The position numbers and the translations under genes are program-made. 40,803 bases of DNA from OM182 bacterium BACL3 MAG-120619-bin3 (GTDB taxonomy: Bacteria; Pseudomonadota; Gammaproteobacteria; Pseudomonadales; Pseudohongiellaceae), in contig LICD01000004.1 in the NCBI GenBank assembly GCA_001438145.1, positions 1 through 40,803 on the forward strand, in the 5' to 3' direction. Positions 26,120 to 37,710 of this stretch are shown here, in pieces (position 1 is the first letter of the stretch; each line of letters begins with the position of its first letter). The notes beneath the pieces were generated by a model. The model had not been told where the DNA came from. It made no database searches and was given only the letters and a program-made list of their open reading frames with translations.

Positions 26120-26965
26120 ATGTCAGACGACCAATCACCCCTCGATCCGAGACCTAAGTCTTGGATCGATAAAATTGCACATTACTTCTCAGACGAGCCA
26201 ACGGACACTAAAAGTCTACTGGAACTTATTCGCAATGCAGAGCAAGACAAAGTGCTCGACGCCGATGCACTCAGCATCATCGAAGGCGCTCTGCAGGTAT
26301 CAAGCATGCAAGTGCGAGATATCATGATTCCCCGCACACAAGTCGTTACCGTGCCCTCAGATTTAGGGCTTAACGAAATCATCGAATTGATTACTAAAGC
26401 GTCACACTCTCGATTCCCCGTTATCGGCGAAACTATCGACAATGTGGTCGGCATACTCCTCGCCAAAGACTTACTCCCAGCGATGCTGAACGCAAGTAAC
26501 TCACGCTTCGATATCAAAGACGTGGTGCGCCCTGCAACCTTTGTTCCCGAAAGCAAAAGGCTTAACGTACTGCTCAAGGAATTTCGCGAGACACGGCAGC
26601 ATATGGCGATAGTCATCGACGAATACGGCAACGTTGGCGGCGTTGTGACTATCGAAGATGTCCTTGAGCAAATAGTCGGCGAAATCGAAGACGAGCACGA
26701 TGTGGATGACGACAGCTTTATTAAGAAATTCGACGACCAAAATCACATCGTTAAAGCGCTCACACCAATTGATGAATTCAACGAGTATTTTTCCACTGAC
26801 TTCAGCGAGCAGGAGTCAGCCACTATCGGCGGCCTCGTTCTTCAGCGCTTCGGGCACATACCCGAGCGCGACGAGACGACTCGCATTGGCGCGTTTACGG
26901 TTACTGTCCTGAATGCCGACAGCAGACAAATCAAACTGCTTAAAGTGACTACCGAGGCGGAATAA
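26120..26965 (+). CDS. corC: CorC/HlyC-type transporter-associated CBS-domain protein
   Basis: CorC (YbeX) family protein, linked in enterobacteria to magnesium and cobalt efflux and to ribosome metabolism. It has a pair of CBS domains (MQVRDIMIPRTQVVTVPSDL to GNVGGVVTIEDVLEQIVGEI) and a C-terminal CorC_HlyC domain (IGGLVLQRFGHIP). No transmembrane helix is present. The longest frame starts at ATG 26090. I prefer ATG 26120, where the protein begins MSDDQS, like E. coli CorC (MSDDNS), and where AGGAG lies 12 bases upstream. The gene lnt, which usually follows, is not present; leuS comes next after 144 bases. Confidence 0.93.
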   Translation: MSDDQSPLDPRPKSWIDKIAHYFSDEPTDTKSLLELIRNAEQDKVLDADALSIIEGALQVSSMQVRDIMIPRTQVVTVPSDLGLNEIIELITKASHSRFPVIGETIDNVVGILLAKDLLPAMLNASNSRFDIKDVVRPATFVPESKRLNVLLKEFRETRQHMAIVIDEYGNVGGVVTIEDVLEQIVGEIEDEHDVDDDSFIKKFDDQNHIVKALTPIDEFNEYFSTDFSEQESATIGGLVLQRFGHIPERDETTRIGAFTVTVLNADSRQIKLLKVTTEAE

Positions 26966-26995
26966 ACAGGACTCGGCTGCGCGGACTCCCTGTTT
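26964..26995 (+). terminator. Possible terminator or attenuating hairpin between corC and leuS
   Basis: AAACAGG (26964-26970) pairs with CCTGTTT (26989-26995) around an 18-base GC-rich loop, overlapping the corC stop. The right arm ends in TTT but no longer T-run follows. It may end part of the miaB-corC transcripts. Confidence 0.35.
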
Positions 26996-27058
26996 ACCTC
27001 GGGCGAGCTAAGGTATCCTTAGCGTCAGTCGCGGAGGCCATTCCCTCACCTACCCTAA

Positions 27059-29587
<2,529 letters not shown>

Positions 29588-29648
29588 CTCGGCACAGCGC
29601 TGCACAGCGCAGAACAGAACAGAAAAACAGAGAGTACGGAGGCACTGC

Positions 29649-30176
29649 ATGCGCTCGTTTAACTACATAGCCAACTGGGTGTCTAAGTGCTGCGTCGCCT
29701 TTGTGCTTGCACTTGCTCTAACGGCCTGCGGATACAGCTTGCGCGGCAGCGAGCAAGCGACTACGACGCTTTCGCAAATCATCTTAACCGCCTCAAACCC
29801 AAACGACCCACTTGTAGCGGAACTCATCGGCGCGCTGGATGCCCTTTCCGTCGACGTCGTAGTCAATAGCGATGTGCCGCGAGACGGCGCTTCAATAACG
29901 CTTCGTCTTGGCGATGAGCGGTTGGACCGACGCGCAGTATCGGTCAACTCGCGCGCACGAGCAGCGCAGTATGAATTGTCACTTCATAGCCAACTCACGC
30001 TCACAGTCGGGTCAGCTGTCCTCCTCGACGCTGTAGAGGTGAGTGTGCAAAGTGAGTACTTTGAAGAAATCGAAAACCTCGCAGGCACTCAGGATGAAAT
30101 TGCACTGCTCACGCAAGAGATGCGTCGCAGCCTCGTCCTACAAATAATTCGACGCGCCAGCGCAGCGATTCAATGA
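29649..30176 (+). CDS. lptE: LPS-assembly lipoprotein LptE
   Basis: Outer-membrane lipoprotein that plugs the LptD barrel and guides lipopolysaccharide to the cell surface. Signal peptide with lipobox LTAC (Cys27), followed at once by GYSLRG, the family hallmark. The ~150-residue mature part shows alternating strands (DGASITLRLGDERLDRRAVSVNSRARAAQYEL), the usual LptE fold pattern. The longest frame begins 24 codons earlier inside the leuS end region, but GGAGG lies six bases before ATG 29649. 175 residues. Ten bases separate it from holA. Confidence 0.93.
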   Translation: MRSFNYIANWVSKCCVAFVLALALTACGYSLRGSEQATTTLSQIILTASNPNDPLVAELIGALDALSVDVVVNSDVPRDGASITLRLGDERLDRRAVSVNSRARAAQYELSLHSQLTLTVGSAVLLDAVEVSVQSEYFEEIENLAGTQDEIALLTQEMRRSLVLQIIRRASAAIQ

Positions 30177-30186
30177 GGGGCTAGGT

Positions 30187-31227
30187 GTGGAAATATCCTC
30201 GGGACAACTCAACGCTCAGTTAAGGCCGCCCAATCGAGCGCTTTACTGGGTTTCCGGCGACGACCCGCTCCTTATGCTCGAGGCGGGCGACGCGATTCGC
30301 ACCTTTCTTCGAAAGCAGGGTTTCGATCAGCGCGACTTGTTTCACGTCGATAAAAATTTCGATTGGGATAATTTCCTACAGCTTGCCAACAGCCTTTCTT
30401 TGTTCGCTGACAAACGAATCATTGAACTGCGATTTTCCTCGGCGAAACCCGACGACGAAGGAAAGAAGGCGCTGCAACAATTTGTAGACAATCCGAATGA
30501 TGATATCGCCGTCATGATCCTTGGGCCGAAACTCGACAAAGCGGCCACCTCAACCAAATGGTTTAGCAAACTTACTGCAAATGCGCTGCTGGTTAAGGTT
30601 TGGCCTCTTAAACGCGAAGAGCTTCCGGCCTGGCTGAGCGCACGGCTCAAAATTGCCGGCATCAGTACAAGCCGAGAAGCAGTCGCAATGCTTGCCGATC
30701 GGGTTGAAGGCAATCTGCTCGCTGCAGTCCAAGACATCGAGCGCATAAAATTGGCGTTCGCGGGTACTGGCCAGCCAACCAAACCGTTAGAAGCGAGTGA
30801 ACTCGTCGACTTTGTGAGCGACAACTCGCGGCTCACAACTTACGATTTGCTCGACGCGACCCTGCTCGGAGAGACCAGCCGAGCCCAAAAAATTCTTGCT
30901 GGGTTAAAAGCTGAAGGGGTTCATCCGTTGCCTATACTCGCAACGTTTACGCGCGAACTCGATAGCCTGCTTCCCATGCTAGCTCTAAAGGAGAAGGGGC
31001 AAAATAGCGAAATGATCATTAAAAACGCGCGCGTGTGGGCTAATCGCAAAACTGCAGTTAAAAGCGTGCTGTCGAGGCTGAGCAAGCCTCAGGCATGGCA
31101 ATTGCTGCATCAGGCACGCCATATCGATGGGGCGATAAAAGGCATGAATTTGGCAAACCCTTGGGATGAGCTTAGTCTTCTCTCACTAAAATTAAGCGGC
31201 GCTTCGCTTGCATCGGAACGCCGCTGA
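30187..31227 (+). CDS. holA: DNA polymerase III subunit delta
   Basis: Clamp-loader subunit that opens the beta sliding clamp. 346 residues, close to E. coli HolA (343). It begins with LNAQLRPPNRALYWVSGDDPLLMLEAGDAIR, the standard N-terminal pattern. VKVWPLKREELPAWLSARLKIAGI lies in the middle, and the C-terminal helical collar domain carries LLHQARHIDGAIKGMN. The start is GTG 30187 with GAGGGG six bases upstream. The conserved pairing with lptE and leuS supports the call. It converges on the M3 peptidase gene. Confidence 0.95.
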   Translation: MEISSGQLNAQLRPPNRALYWVSGDDPLLMLEAGDAIRTFLRKQGFDQRDLFHVDKNFDWDNFLQLANSLSLFADKRIIELRFSSAKPDDEGKKALQQFVDNPNDDIAVMILGPKLDKAATSTKWFSKLTANALLVKVWPLKREELPAWLSARLKIAGISTSREAVAMLADRVEGNLLAAVQDIERIKLAFAGTGQPTKPLEASELVDFVSDNSRLTTYDLLDATLLGETSRAQKILAGLKAEGVHPLPILATFTRELDSLLPMLALKEKGQNSEMIIKNARVWANRKTAVKSVLSRLSKPQAWQLLHQARHIDGAIKGMNLANPWDELSLLSLKLSGASLASERR

Positions 31228-31253
31228 GAGAGTCGGCCCTGCCGCCTAATACG

Positions 31254-33380
31254 CTATTGCAGTCCTCGTCGAAGAAGCAGTGGCTCTATAGACGCTTCAC
31301 GACCCCTGAAGTCCTTAAACAAACTCATCGCCTCGCGGCTGCCGCCCTTAGAAAGCAACGTATTTCTAAAATGATCCCCGTTTGCTCTTACTAAGCCCCC
31401 GTTCTCTTTAAACCACTCGACACTGTCAGCATCGAGCACTTCGCTCCAAATGTAAGAGTAGTAGCCTGCGGAGTAGCCTCCCATGATGTGGGAGAAATAC
31501 GCGCTTTTATAGCGGGGCGGAACTTGTCTAATATCTAATCCCGCTTTGGCGAGCGCATCCGCTTCGAATTGAGGGATTTGTTCGGCAGTTGGCACCTCAT
31601 TGGGCGCGAGTTGATGCAACGCCTGATCTAAAACCGAAGCAGCCAAATACTCCGAGGTAGAAAAGCCTTGATTGAATTTCTGCGCGGCAAGCACTTTATC
31701 GAGAAGCGCCTGAGGCATCGGAGCGCCTGTTTCGAAATGCACAGCATAATTGGCCAACACTTCAGGCCACGTTGCCCACATCTCATTGACCTGCGACGGG
31801 TACTCGACAAAGTCACGCGGTACGCTTGTACCCGAAAAATAGGGATATTCGACATCGGAGAATAACCCATGAAGCGCATGGCCAAACTCATGGAACAGTG
31901 TCGTCACTTCATCAAATGTCAGCAGTGTCTCAACCCCTTCTGCCGGTTTAGTGATGTTTAGATGGTTCGCAACGACTGGGCTCGTTCCCATCAGGCCATT
32001 TTGCGGCACGTAAGCATTCATCCAAGCGCCGCCTCGCTTTGAGGGGCGAGCATAGAAGTCCCCGATAAAAATACCCAATTTAGTTCCGGCCACATCGAAG
32101 ACATCAAACACTCTCACGTCTTCTTGATATACCGGCAGGTCGAAACGCTCAGCGAAGGTTAGCCCGTACAGTTTTTCAGCCGCAAAAAATACCCCGCGCT
32201 TAAGGACATTATCTAATTCGAAATAAGGCCGTAGCTGCGACTCGTCAAATGCGTAGCGCTGTTGCCGTAATTGCTCACTGTAGAACTGCCAATCCCATGC
32301 CTCTAGCTCGAAGTCACCGCCAGTGGCATCAACAATTTCCTGCAGGTCTTCGGCTTCGCGCCTCGCATTCGCTGCCGCAGCAGGGGCGAGCGAGGCTAAG
32401 CGGGCATTTACTGCCTCGACAGTGAGCGCGGTAGCATCTTCGAGCACATAGTCGGCATGGGTAGGATAACCCAGCAAGTTTGCTCGCTCTGCTCGCAGCT
32501 TCAGAACGCTTGAAAGAATTTGTCTGTTATCGAACTCGCCGCCACGAACGCCTCTTGCGACCGACGCTCGATGAATAGCTTCCCTAACCTCTCGATTCTG
32601 AACACTACTTAGCGCAGGTTGGCCGCTCGTATTGAGAAGAGGCAAGACATATTTGCCGTCGTAACCCCTGCTACTCGCCTCTTTACCTGCAGCAACGATT
32701 AGGGCCTCATCGAGCCCTGTCAGCTCCTCGCGTGTATCGACAACGACCGCCATAGCGTTCACTTCATTGAGCACATTCTGACTAAACTGTGTCTGTAACA
32801 ACGCAGCCTCTGCATTTATCTCTTTCAAGCGGGCCTGTTCGGCACTACCTAATGCCGCACCTGCGCGGACGAAATCGGTGTAATACTTCTCGATCAGACG
32901 CACAGCCTCCGCGCTCAATCCGAGGTCTGCTCTGCGTGTATAGACACTCTCGATGCGGGCGAAAAGTGCTCCATTCAGGACGATGGCATCATCGTGTGCG
33001 GCTAGCTCAGGGGCAAGTTCCTGCTGGATTTTCTGCAGTGCGTCATTGGTGTGTGCGCCCGCGAGCGCAAAGAAAACTCGGCTCACCCGATTGAGTAACT
33101 GCCCCGATACTTCGAGTGCAAGAATAGTGTTTTCGAAGCTCGGCACGGCCCCCTGATCCGCTATCGCCTGCGCCTCAGCTTTCTGCTGCGCCATCCCAGC
33201 TCTGAAAGCAGGCAGATAATGTTCGCTCTCTATGCGGTCGAAGGGAGGATAGTCGAAATCAAGGTCGCTTACTCTAGCAAAAGGGTTGTCTTCACGCATG
33301 CTCACGCCCGCCTCCTGCCCGGCGGCGGACGCGTTCATTAAACCTAGCGCTATCGCAATGACTATTAACTTTGCTTTCAT
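31254..33380 (-). CDS. dcp: Exported peptidyl-dipeptidase Dcp-type M3 metallopeptidase
   Basis: Zinc peptidase of family M3 that removes dipeptides from the C terminus of oligopeptides. The zinc motif HEFGH is at 497-501, followed by ALHGLFSDVEYPYFSGTSVPRDFVEYPSQVNEMWA, which matches Dcp more closely than oligopeptidase A. The longest frame begins 12 codons earlier, but AGAGG lies six bases before ATG 33380. That start yields a clear Sec signal peptide (KAKLIVIAIALGLMNASA), so the enzyme is probably periplasmic. 708 residues. It follows the NSS transporter gene by 115 bases on the same strand, consistent with peptide breakdown coupled to amino-acid uptake (inference). Confidence 0.94.
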   Translation of the reverse strand: MKAKLIVIAIALGLMNASAAGQEAGVSMREDNPFARVSDLDFDYPPFDRIESEHYLPAFRAGMAQQKAEAQAIADQGAVPSFENTILALEVSGQLLNRVSRVFFALAGAHTNDALQKIQQELAPELAAHDDAIVLNGALFARIESVYTRRADLGLSAEAVRLIEKYYTDFVRAGAALGSAEQARLKEINAEAALLQTQFSQNVLNEVNAMAVVVDTREELTGLDEALIVAAGKEASSRGYDGKYVLPLLNTSGQPALSSVQNREVREAIHRASVARGVRGGEFDNRQILSSVLKLRAERANLLGYPTHADYVLEDATALTVEAVNARLASLAPAAAANARREAEDLQEIVDATGGDFELEAWDWQFYSEQLRQQRYAFDESQLRPYFELDNVLKRGVFFAAEKLYGLTFAERFDLPVYQEDVRVFDVFDVAGTKLGIFIGDFYARPSKRGGAWMNAYVPQNGLMGTSPVVANHLNITKPAEGVETLLTFDEVTTLFHEFGHALHGLFSDVEYPYFSGTSVPRDFVEYPSQVNEMWATWPEVLANYAVHFETGAPMPQALLDKVLAAQKFNQGFSTSEYLAASVLDQALHQLAPNEVPTAEQIPQFEADALAKAGLDIRQVPPRYKSAYFSHIMGGYSAGYYSYIWSEVLDADSVEWFKENGGLVRANGDHFRNTLLSKGGSREAMSLFKDFRGREASIEPLLLRRGLQ

Positions 33381-33413
33381 TGTGAACCTCTCTATTGATT
33401 CAATTTCTAAAGT

Positions 33414-33428
33414 CATCGACTGTCGATG
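33414..33428. promoter_or_regulatory. Perfect 15-base dyad upstream of dcp, possible operator
   Basis: CATCGAC-T-GTCGATG is a perfect 7-bp inverted repeat around one base, 34-48 bases before the dcp ATG. This compact shape suits a dimeric repressor site better than an RNA hairpin. Confidence 0.4.
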
Positions 33429-33495
33429 CTTTTCGTAACGGACGATTCAGGCACGAAGGAAGAGCGAGGCTGTCCTGTCCTAGCTATGCTGCCGG

Positions 33496-34836
33496 TTACT
33501 GCAAGTAAACAATAAGGATCGCGGCAGGACAGACGAAGCGAATATAAAAGGGCCAAATTCGCCAGAAAAAACCTGATGCGGCATCGGGCGCACCCTGTTT
33601 AATCTCTTCGAGTATTGTTGCGCGGTTCCATATCCAACCGCTAAACACGCAAAAAAACAGACCCAGTAACGGCTGACTCATTTCCGTGGTTGCAGTGACC
33701 ACTAAATCGAATAATGAGTCAAAATTAAACACGATCACTAGTGAAATCAACGCAATTATCGATCCCAGTAGAAACGCTGCCGCAGGCCTGCGAACCCCCT
33801 TTGACTCGACAACAAAAGAGACCGGCACTTCGAGCATCGAAATTGATGAGGTGAGCGAGGCAATCGCCATCAACGCAAAAAATGCGAAAGCAACAAAACC
33901 GCCAACAGCCCCCATCGAATCAAACAACGCTGGCAACACCGAAATAATCAGTCCGGGGCCTGCTATTAGGCCTCCTTGCGCGTCAAATATTTCAACGCCA
34001 CTTGCGAGCGCCACATACATAGCCGGTAAAATAAGCAAACCTGCCAGCACAGCTATACCCACATCAAGCAAAGCAACGAGACTCCCGATAACGGGCAAAT
34101 TTTCGCTTTTGCTGATGTAAGACCCATAAACCAACATGGTTCCGACGCCCAAAGAAAGCGAGAAAAAGGCCTGGCCCATAGCACTGACTAGCAGTCCAGG
34201 GCGAGCGAAGACGGAAAAATCTGGCACTAGGTAAGCGCGAAGTCCCTCCATCGCACCTGGCAACGTGAACACATAGACTATGAGTAATACCAAGATAAGA
34301 ACAAGCGAGGGCATGAGGCGAGTTGCCCATTTCTCGATTCCCTCTTTGACGCCTGCACTAATTATAAAGATGGTGAGCAGCATGAACACAACGACGAAGA
34401 GCGAGTTGCGCACTACACCATCGACGATAAGCCAGTCCGCTAACGCCGTCAGTCCAATTAACTGCGCCACTGGCTGCAACAAAAACGCGAGCATCCATCC
34501 ACTGACAATGGCGTAAAAACTGAGAATAAAGCTAACTGTCACGATGCCTAAGCCGCCTACAAAAGAGCCAAACAATCTGCTTTTAGGCCCCGTAGCAATT
34601 TTTCGTAGTGCAGTAACGCCATTCGCGCGGGCGTAGCGGCCAATGATCAGCTCCGCCATCAGCGCAGGATACGCGAGCGCAAACGCCAGTAACAGGTAGG
34701 CGAACAGAAAGGCCGCACCACCGTTACTCGCCGCATTGGTTGGAAAGCCCCAAATGTTGCCAAGGCCAACGGCCGACCCCGCAGCAGCCATAAGAAAGCC
34801 GAATCGAGAAGAAAATTCGCCGCGCGGACTCGCCAT
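33496..34836 (-). CDS. Sodium-dependent transporter, neurotransmitter:sodium symporter (NSS/SNF) family
   Basis: Inner-membrane LeuT-fold symporter of 446 residues with about 11-12 hydrophobic helices. The first helix carries the family signature FGFLMAAAGSAVGLGNIWGFPTNA, which contains the unwound sodium and substrate site. ELIIGRYARANGV follows the second helix. Bacterial members usually import amino acids such as tryptophan, tyrosine or leucine; the substrate cannot be told here. The longest frame starts at a GTG; AAGGA lies seven bases before ATG 34836, which I use. It lies between the cyclophilin and dcp genes on the minus strand. Confidence 0.93.
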   Translation of the reverse strand: MASPRGEFSSRFGFLMAAAGSAVGLGNIWGFPTNAASNGGAAFLFAYLLLAFALAYPALMAELIIGRYARANGVTALRKIATGPKSRLFGSFVGGLGIVTVSFILSFYAIVSGWMLAFLLQPVAQLIGLTALADWLIVDGVVRNSLFVVVFMLLTIFIISAGVKEGIEKWATRLMPSLVLILVLLIVYVFTLPGAMEGLRAYLVPDFSVFARPGLLVSAMGQAFFSLSLGVGTMLVYGSYISKSENLPVIGSLVALLDVGIAVLAGLLILPAMYVALASGVEIFDAQGGLIAGPGLIISVLPALFDSMGAVGGFVAFAFFALMAIASLTSSISMLEVPVSFVVESKGVRRPAAAFLLGSIIALISLVIVFNFDSLFDLVVTATTEMSQPLLGLFFCVFSGWIWNRATILEEIKQGAPDAASGFFWRIWPFYIRFVCPAAILIVYLQ

Positions 34837-34857
34837 ATTATTATCCTTTTGCACGCT

Positions 34858-34880
34858 AGCACTGCTAACGCTGCAGTGCT
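34858..34880. promoter_or_regulatory. Perfect 8-bp dyad just upstream of the NSS transporter
   Basis: AGCACTGC (34858-34865) and GCAGTGCT (34873-34880) pair perfectly around TAACGCT, ending 21 bases before the transporter ATG. A second small dyad, GCTGTAACAGC, partly overlaps its outer side. No T-run follows on the minus strand. It could be an operator or a leader hairpin close to the ribosome site. Confidence 0.45.
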
Positions 34881-34945
34881 GTTACAGCTTTTTTGCAAGT
34901 AAAAACCCGTAAACTGCAGCGCTTTCGCAGCAAACGCCAGTCAGC

Positions 34946-35902
34946 TTATTGATCGTAAGTGTCGAGCAAAAATCGTGCGCTCGTAGCATCTATCAATTTG
35001 AACACTACATTGGTAATAACACTAACCGAGCCGCTCAGATTGACCTCGAGCGCTGGAATGGTCAGAAGACCGGTCGCACTGTCGAAAGTCGCCATGCCAT
35101 CAAAGGCTGTTTGCCTAGGAATGACGCTTTCCTGATTGACCTCTATTACAAATCCCAGTGCGGAGGCGACAGAGCGTAAGTTGAGGCTTAAAAGCTCGCT
35201 GCCGTCGTCGATGTTTACGCTTGTAATCAGCAGGCCGGTCCCACTTTCATAAACATGAGACGACGTACTAAACCGCTCGGTGACCTCTACATTCATGTAA
35301 ACGAACGACGAGGGGTTGTCGTAGAATTCTGAGAAATAAGGCGCGTTGGGTGCTTTTGCGCCGAGGCTCACGAACGGTAACGCATCGATGGCATCAAGTA
35401 CTGCCATACCGTCTCCTAATACGGTACCGAACACCGTAAACCCGCCATTATTCGCATCCAGATTGCCACTATTATCTGCGAGGTTCACAAACCACTGGTT
35501 CGTCGCGCTATCAGGATTGCCATCAACTTTCGCCATCGCGACAGTGCCGCGCAGATTCGATGCGCCAAATTCATTCACGACAGTCTCGCCTGTAGGAATA
35601 TCGATAGGCCCTTCGAACAACTTGAAACGATAGGCCCCGCCTTGCACAACAAAGTTATCGACAACTCGATGCAGGTAAGTGCCGTTAAAATCATTACGGG
35701 CAACATAACCAAGAAAATTGGCCACCGTAAGCGGCGCTGTTTCATCCAACAGCTCGATCGAATAGTCCCCGACGCTCGTACTGACTCGTACGATTGTTCC
35801 TGCCATTGACGAAAAGCTTGCCAGCGAAAGCGTCAAAGCAGTAGCGACATAAAGCGCGCGCAAGAAAATCCTTGCATAATGGTTGTTGTCAGGAATGGGC
35901 AT
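34946..35902 (-). CDS. Exported cyclophilin-type peptidyl-prolyl isomerase with extra C-terminal module
   Basis: Signal peptide LYVATALTLSLASFSSMAG, then a cyclophilin domain (about residues 36-200). It shows IELLDETAPLTVANFLGYV, YLHRVVDNFVVQGGAY with the catalytic Arg and conserved Phe and Gln, GTVAMAKVDGNPDSATNQWF, and GFTVFGTVLGDGM. The Met of the usual FMVQGG motif is Val. Residues about 200-318 are not part of a standard cyclophilin: a Ser/Asn-rich strand-forming region ending ATGLLTIPALEV and FKLIDATSARFLLDTYDQ, a pattern I have seen at the ends of secreted proteins from marine gammaproteobacteria. Expected to fold exported proteins in the periplasm. 318 residues. It diverges from the Hsp70-like gene. 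Confidence 0.9.
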   Translation of the reverse strand: MPIPDNNHYARIFLRALYVATALTLSLASFSSMAGTIVRVSTSVGDYSIELLDETAPLTVANFLGYVARNDFNGTYLHRVVDNFVVQGGAYRFKLFEGPIDIPTGETVVNEFGASNLRGTVAMAKVDGNPDSATNQWFVNLADNSGNLDANNGGFTVFGTVLGDGMAVLDAIDALPFVSLGAKAPNAPYFSEFYDNPSSFVYMNVEVTERFSTSSHVYESGTGLLITSVNIDDGSELLSLNLRSVASALGFVIEVNQESVIPRQTAFDGMATFDSATGLLTIPALEVNLSGSVSVITNVVFKLIDATSARFLLDTYDQ

Positions 35903-36155
35903 AGACTCGAGCTCTTAGGCAAAATATCAGTCGATATTGTAACTGCGGCACCGTCGTGGCGCCACAGCCGGAAGCAATCCTTTATAATCAGGCGACAAAC
36001 GGCGCGTTATATAGAGAGCGGGGATGCTGTGTGCTATCTTCTCGCTCCGCATCCATCAGCATGGTGAGACACAGCTTATTTTTGCACGAGGGAACGCGCT
36101 CAACGCCTTAAACAATCTAGCGTCACCCTGAAGTTATTACAGGTACGGATAACCA
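35903..36155. other. Divergent region between cyclophilin and Hsp70-like genes
   Basis: 253 bases. A TATAAT lies at 35983-35988 on the plus strand, but no good -35 stands before it. A perfect ten-base palindrome GTGGCGCCAC lies at 35956-35965, just upstream. Together they could mark a regulated promoter for the Hsp70-like gene. No open frame of note. Confidence 0.4.
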
Positions 36156-37625
36156 TTGAATACAAAACAGCACTCTCTTCAGCGCGCGGGTAACAGCAGT
36201 TCTAATCGCCTCGGAATCGGCATCGACTACGGCACAAGCAATAGCGCCGCGGCTATTTTCGACGGCACCCATGTAACCGTAGTTAACCTCGAGCCTCACG
36301 CCAAAGTGATGCCTAGCGCGACCTATATCAATCGCGAGTATCAGATCGTTACGGGGCAGGCCGCGATAGACGAGTATGTCAGCAGTAATACGGGGCGGAC
36401 AGTCGAGTTAAGCGCAGAGATTCTAGGCGAGGGTCGTACTACTACTGGGCAAACGGGCGATCATGGCCTGCCCGAAGAAGCATCGACGTCGCTTATCTAC
36501 GGGCAATCACTTGTCGATGGCGGGCAACAGGGCAGACTCTTTAGGGGCATAAAGCGGTTGCTCGGTAACAACGAGTCTCAGCGGCTGATGGTGTTCGATA
36601 AGCCTTTCCGTCTCGTCGCTCTCATCACTCCCCTGCTCATTCGTATACGACGTACAATTGAAGCACAGCTGCCTTTAGGTATAAATCCAACGCCTGTCAT
36701 CGATCACGCCTGTATCGGACATCCAGTCAATTTCGAAGGCTCACAGAACGACCGCAATCGCGCCGCACTTAGCGCCCTTTCAGAGAGCTACGGCTATGCC
36801 GAGTTCAACCGGCAGAGCTTCTATCCCGAGCCTAACGCTGCCGCACTCAGCTACCTATACGCGAATCCGCAGTTGCAAACCAAAACCCTGCTTGCAGTTG
36901 ACTTTGGTGGCGGCACGCTAGATCTCTGTGTAATAAAACACACGAACGAAGATTTCGAGGTCGTCGCAACACACGGTATTGGCTTAGGCGGCGACCATAT
37001 CGATCAGCTTCTCTTTAGAGAACTTATTTTCCCTCTTCTAGGTAAAGGCGAACGCTGGCGTCGTGCGGGCGAAGACCGAGAAATAGAGACGCTTTTCCCT
37101 TTCGAAGAGTACGAAGACCTCCTGCTTAATTGGGCGGTGAGCTATATGTTAAACCAGAACAAATACACTACCCCGCTGCATCAGCGAATTCAGGATGGTG
37201 ACGAAGCTTCAACCAAGTTTCAGCGCCTTTACGACCTCATAAAAAATAATCACAGCTACCTCGTGTTTCAATTGCTCAAAGACTTAAAGGCTGAACTTTC
37301 ACACTCGGAATCGGCGCGACTCGACATACCCGAACTAGATATCGAGCTGACCCTCACGCGCGCGCAATTTGAGACTATGATTTCCAGTCTAATGGCGAAA
37401 TTTGAACAGGCTATCGACGACACTCTCACGCGCGCGGCAATCCAAAGCAGTGACATCGAACTGGTTATTCGCACAGGCGGTTCATCGCTCATCCCAGCAG
37501 TAAAGCGCGTACTCGAAGAACGATTCCCAGGTAAAGTAGTCGAACACGACCCCTTTACGAGTGTCGCGGCGGGTCTTGCCATTGCAGAATATTTAGGCGC
37601 GTCGCACACCGAATCACAAACTTAG
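36156..37625 (+). CDS. Hsp70-family ATPase, YegD type
   Basis: Cytoplasmic actin-fold ATPase related to DnaK but of the YegD group, whose client or role is not established. Phosphate-1 loop IGIDYGTSNS at 21-30; YegD-type GHPVNFEGS; phosphate-2 LLAVDFGGGTLDL at 246-258; adenosine motif RTGGSSLIPAVKRVL near 437. The canonical substrate-binding domain and lid of DnaK are absent; instead about 100 helical residues (roughly 290-390) are inserted in the second lobe. 489 residues. The start is a TTG, preceded six bases upstream by GGA, and an in-frame TAA stands two codons before it, so no longer start is possible. A single gene. Confidence 0.9.
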   Translation: MNTKQHSLQRAGNSSSNRLGIGIDYGTSNSAAAIFDGTHVTVVNLEPHAKVMPSATYINREYQIVTGQAAIDEYVSSNTGRTVELSAEILGEGRTTTGQTGDHGLPEEASTSLIYGQSLVDGGQQGRLFRGIKRLLGNNESQRLMVFDKPFRLVALITPLLIRIRRTIEAQLPLGINPTPVIDHACIGHPVNFEGSQNDRNRAALSALSESYGYAEFNRQSFYPEPNAAALSYLYANPQLQTKTLLAVDFGGGTLDLCVIKHTNEDFEVVATHGIGLGGDHIDQLLFRELIFPLLGKGERWRRAGEDREIETLFPFEEYEDLLLNWAVSYMLNQNKYTTPLHQRIQDGDEASTKFQRLYDLIKNNHSYLVFQLLKDLKAELSHSESARLDIPELDIELTLTRAQFETMISSLMAKFEQAIDDTLTRAAIQSSDIELVIRTGGSSLIPAVKRVLEERFPGKVVEHDPFTSVAAGLAIAEYLGASHTESQT

Positions 37626-37710
37626 GTTTATCGGAAGGGGACTTGCAATAAGGAGCAGTAAAACGAGAACCTGGAACAGGAATTGGAGTGTGAAAAAGAA
37701 AGTGGAGATG

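Noticed and set aside
35879-36067. 62-codon plus-strand frame in the cyclophilin/Hsp70 gap
   Set aside because: Overlaps the start of the cyclophilin gene, has no recognisable content and lies over the promoter region.
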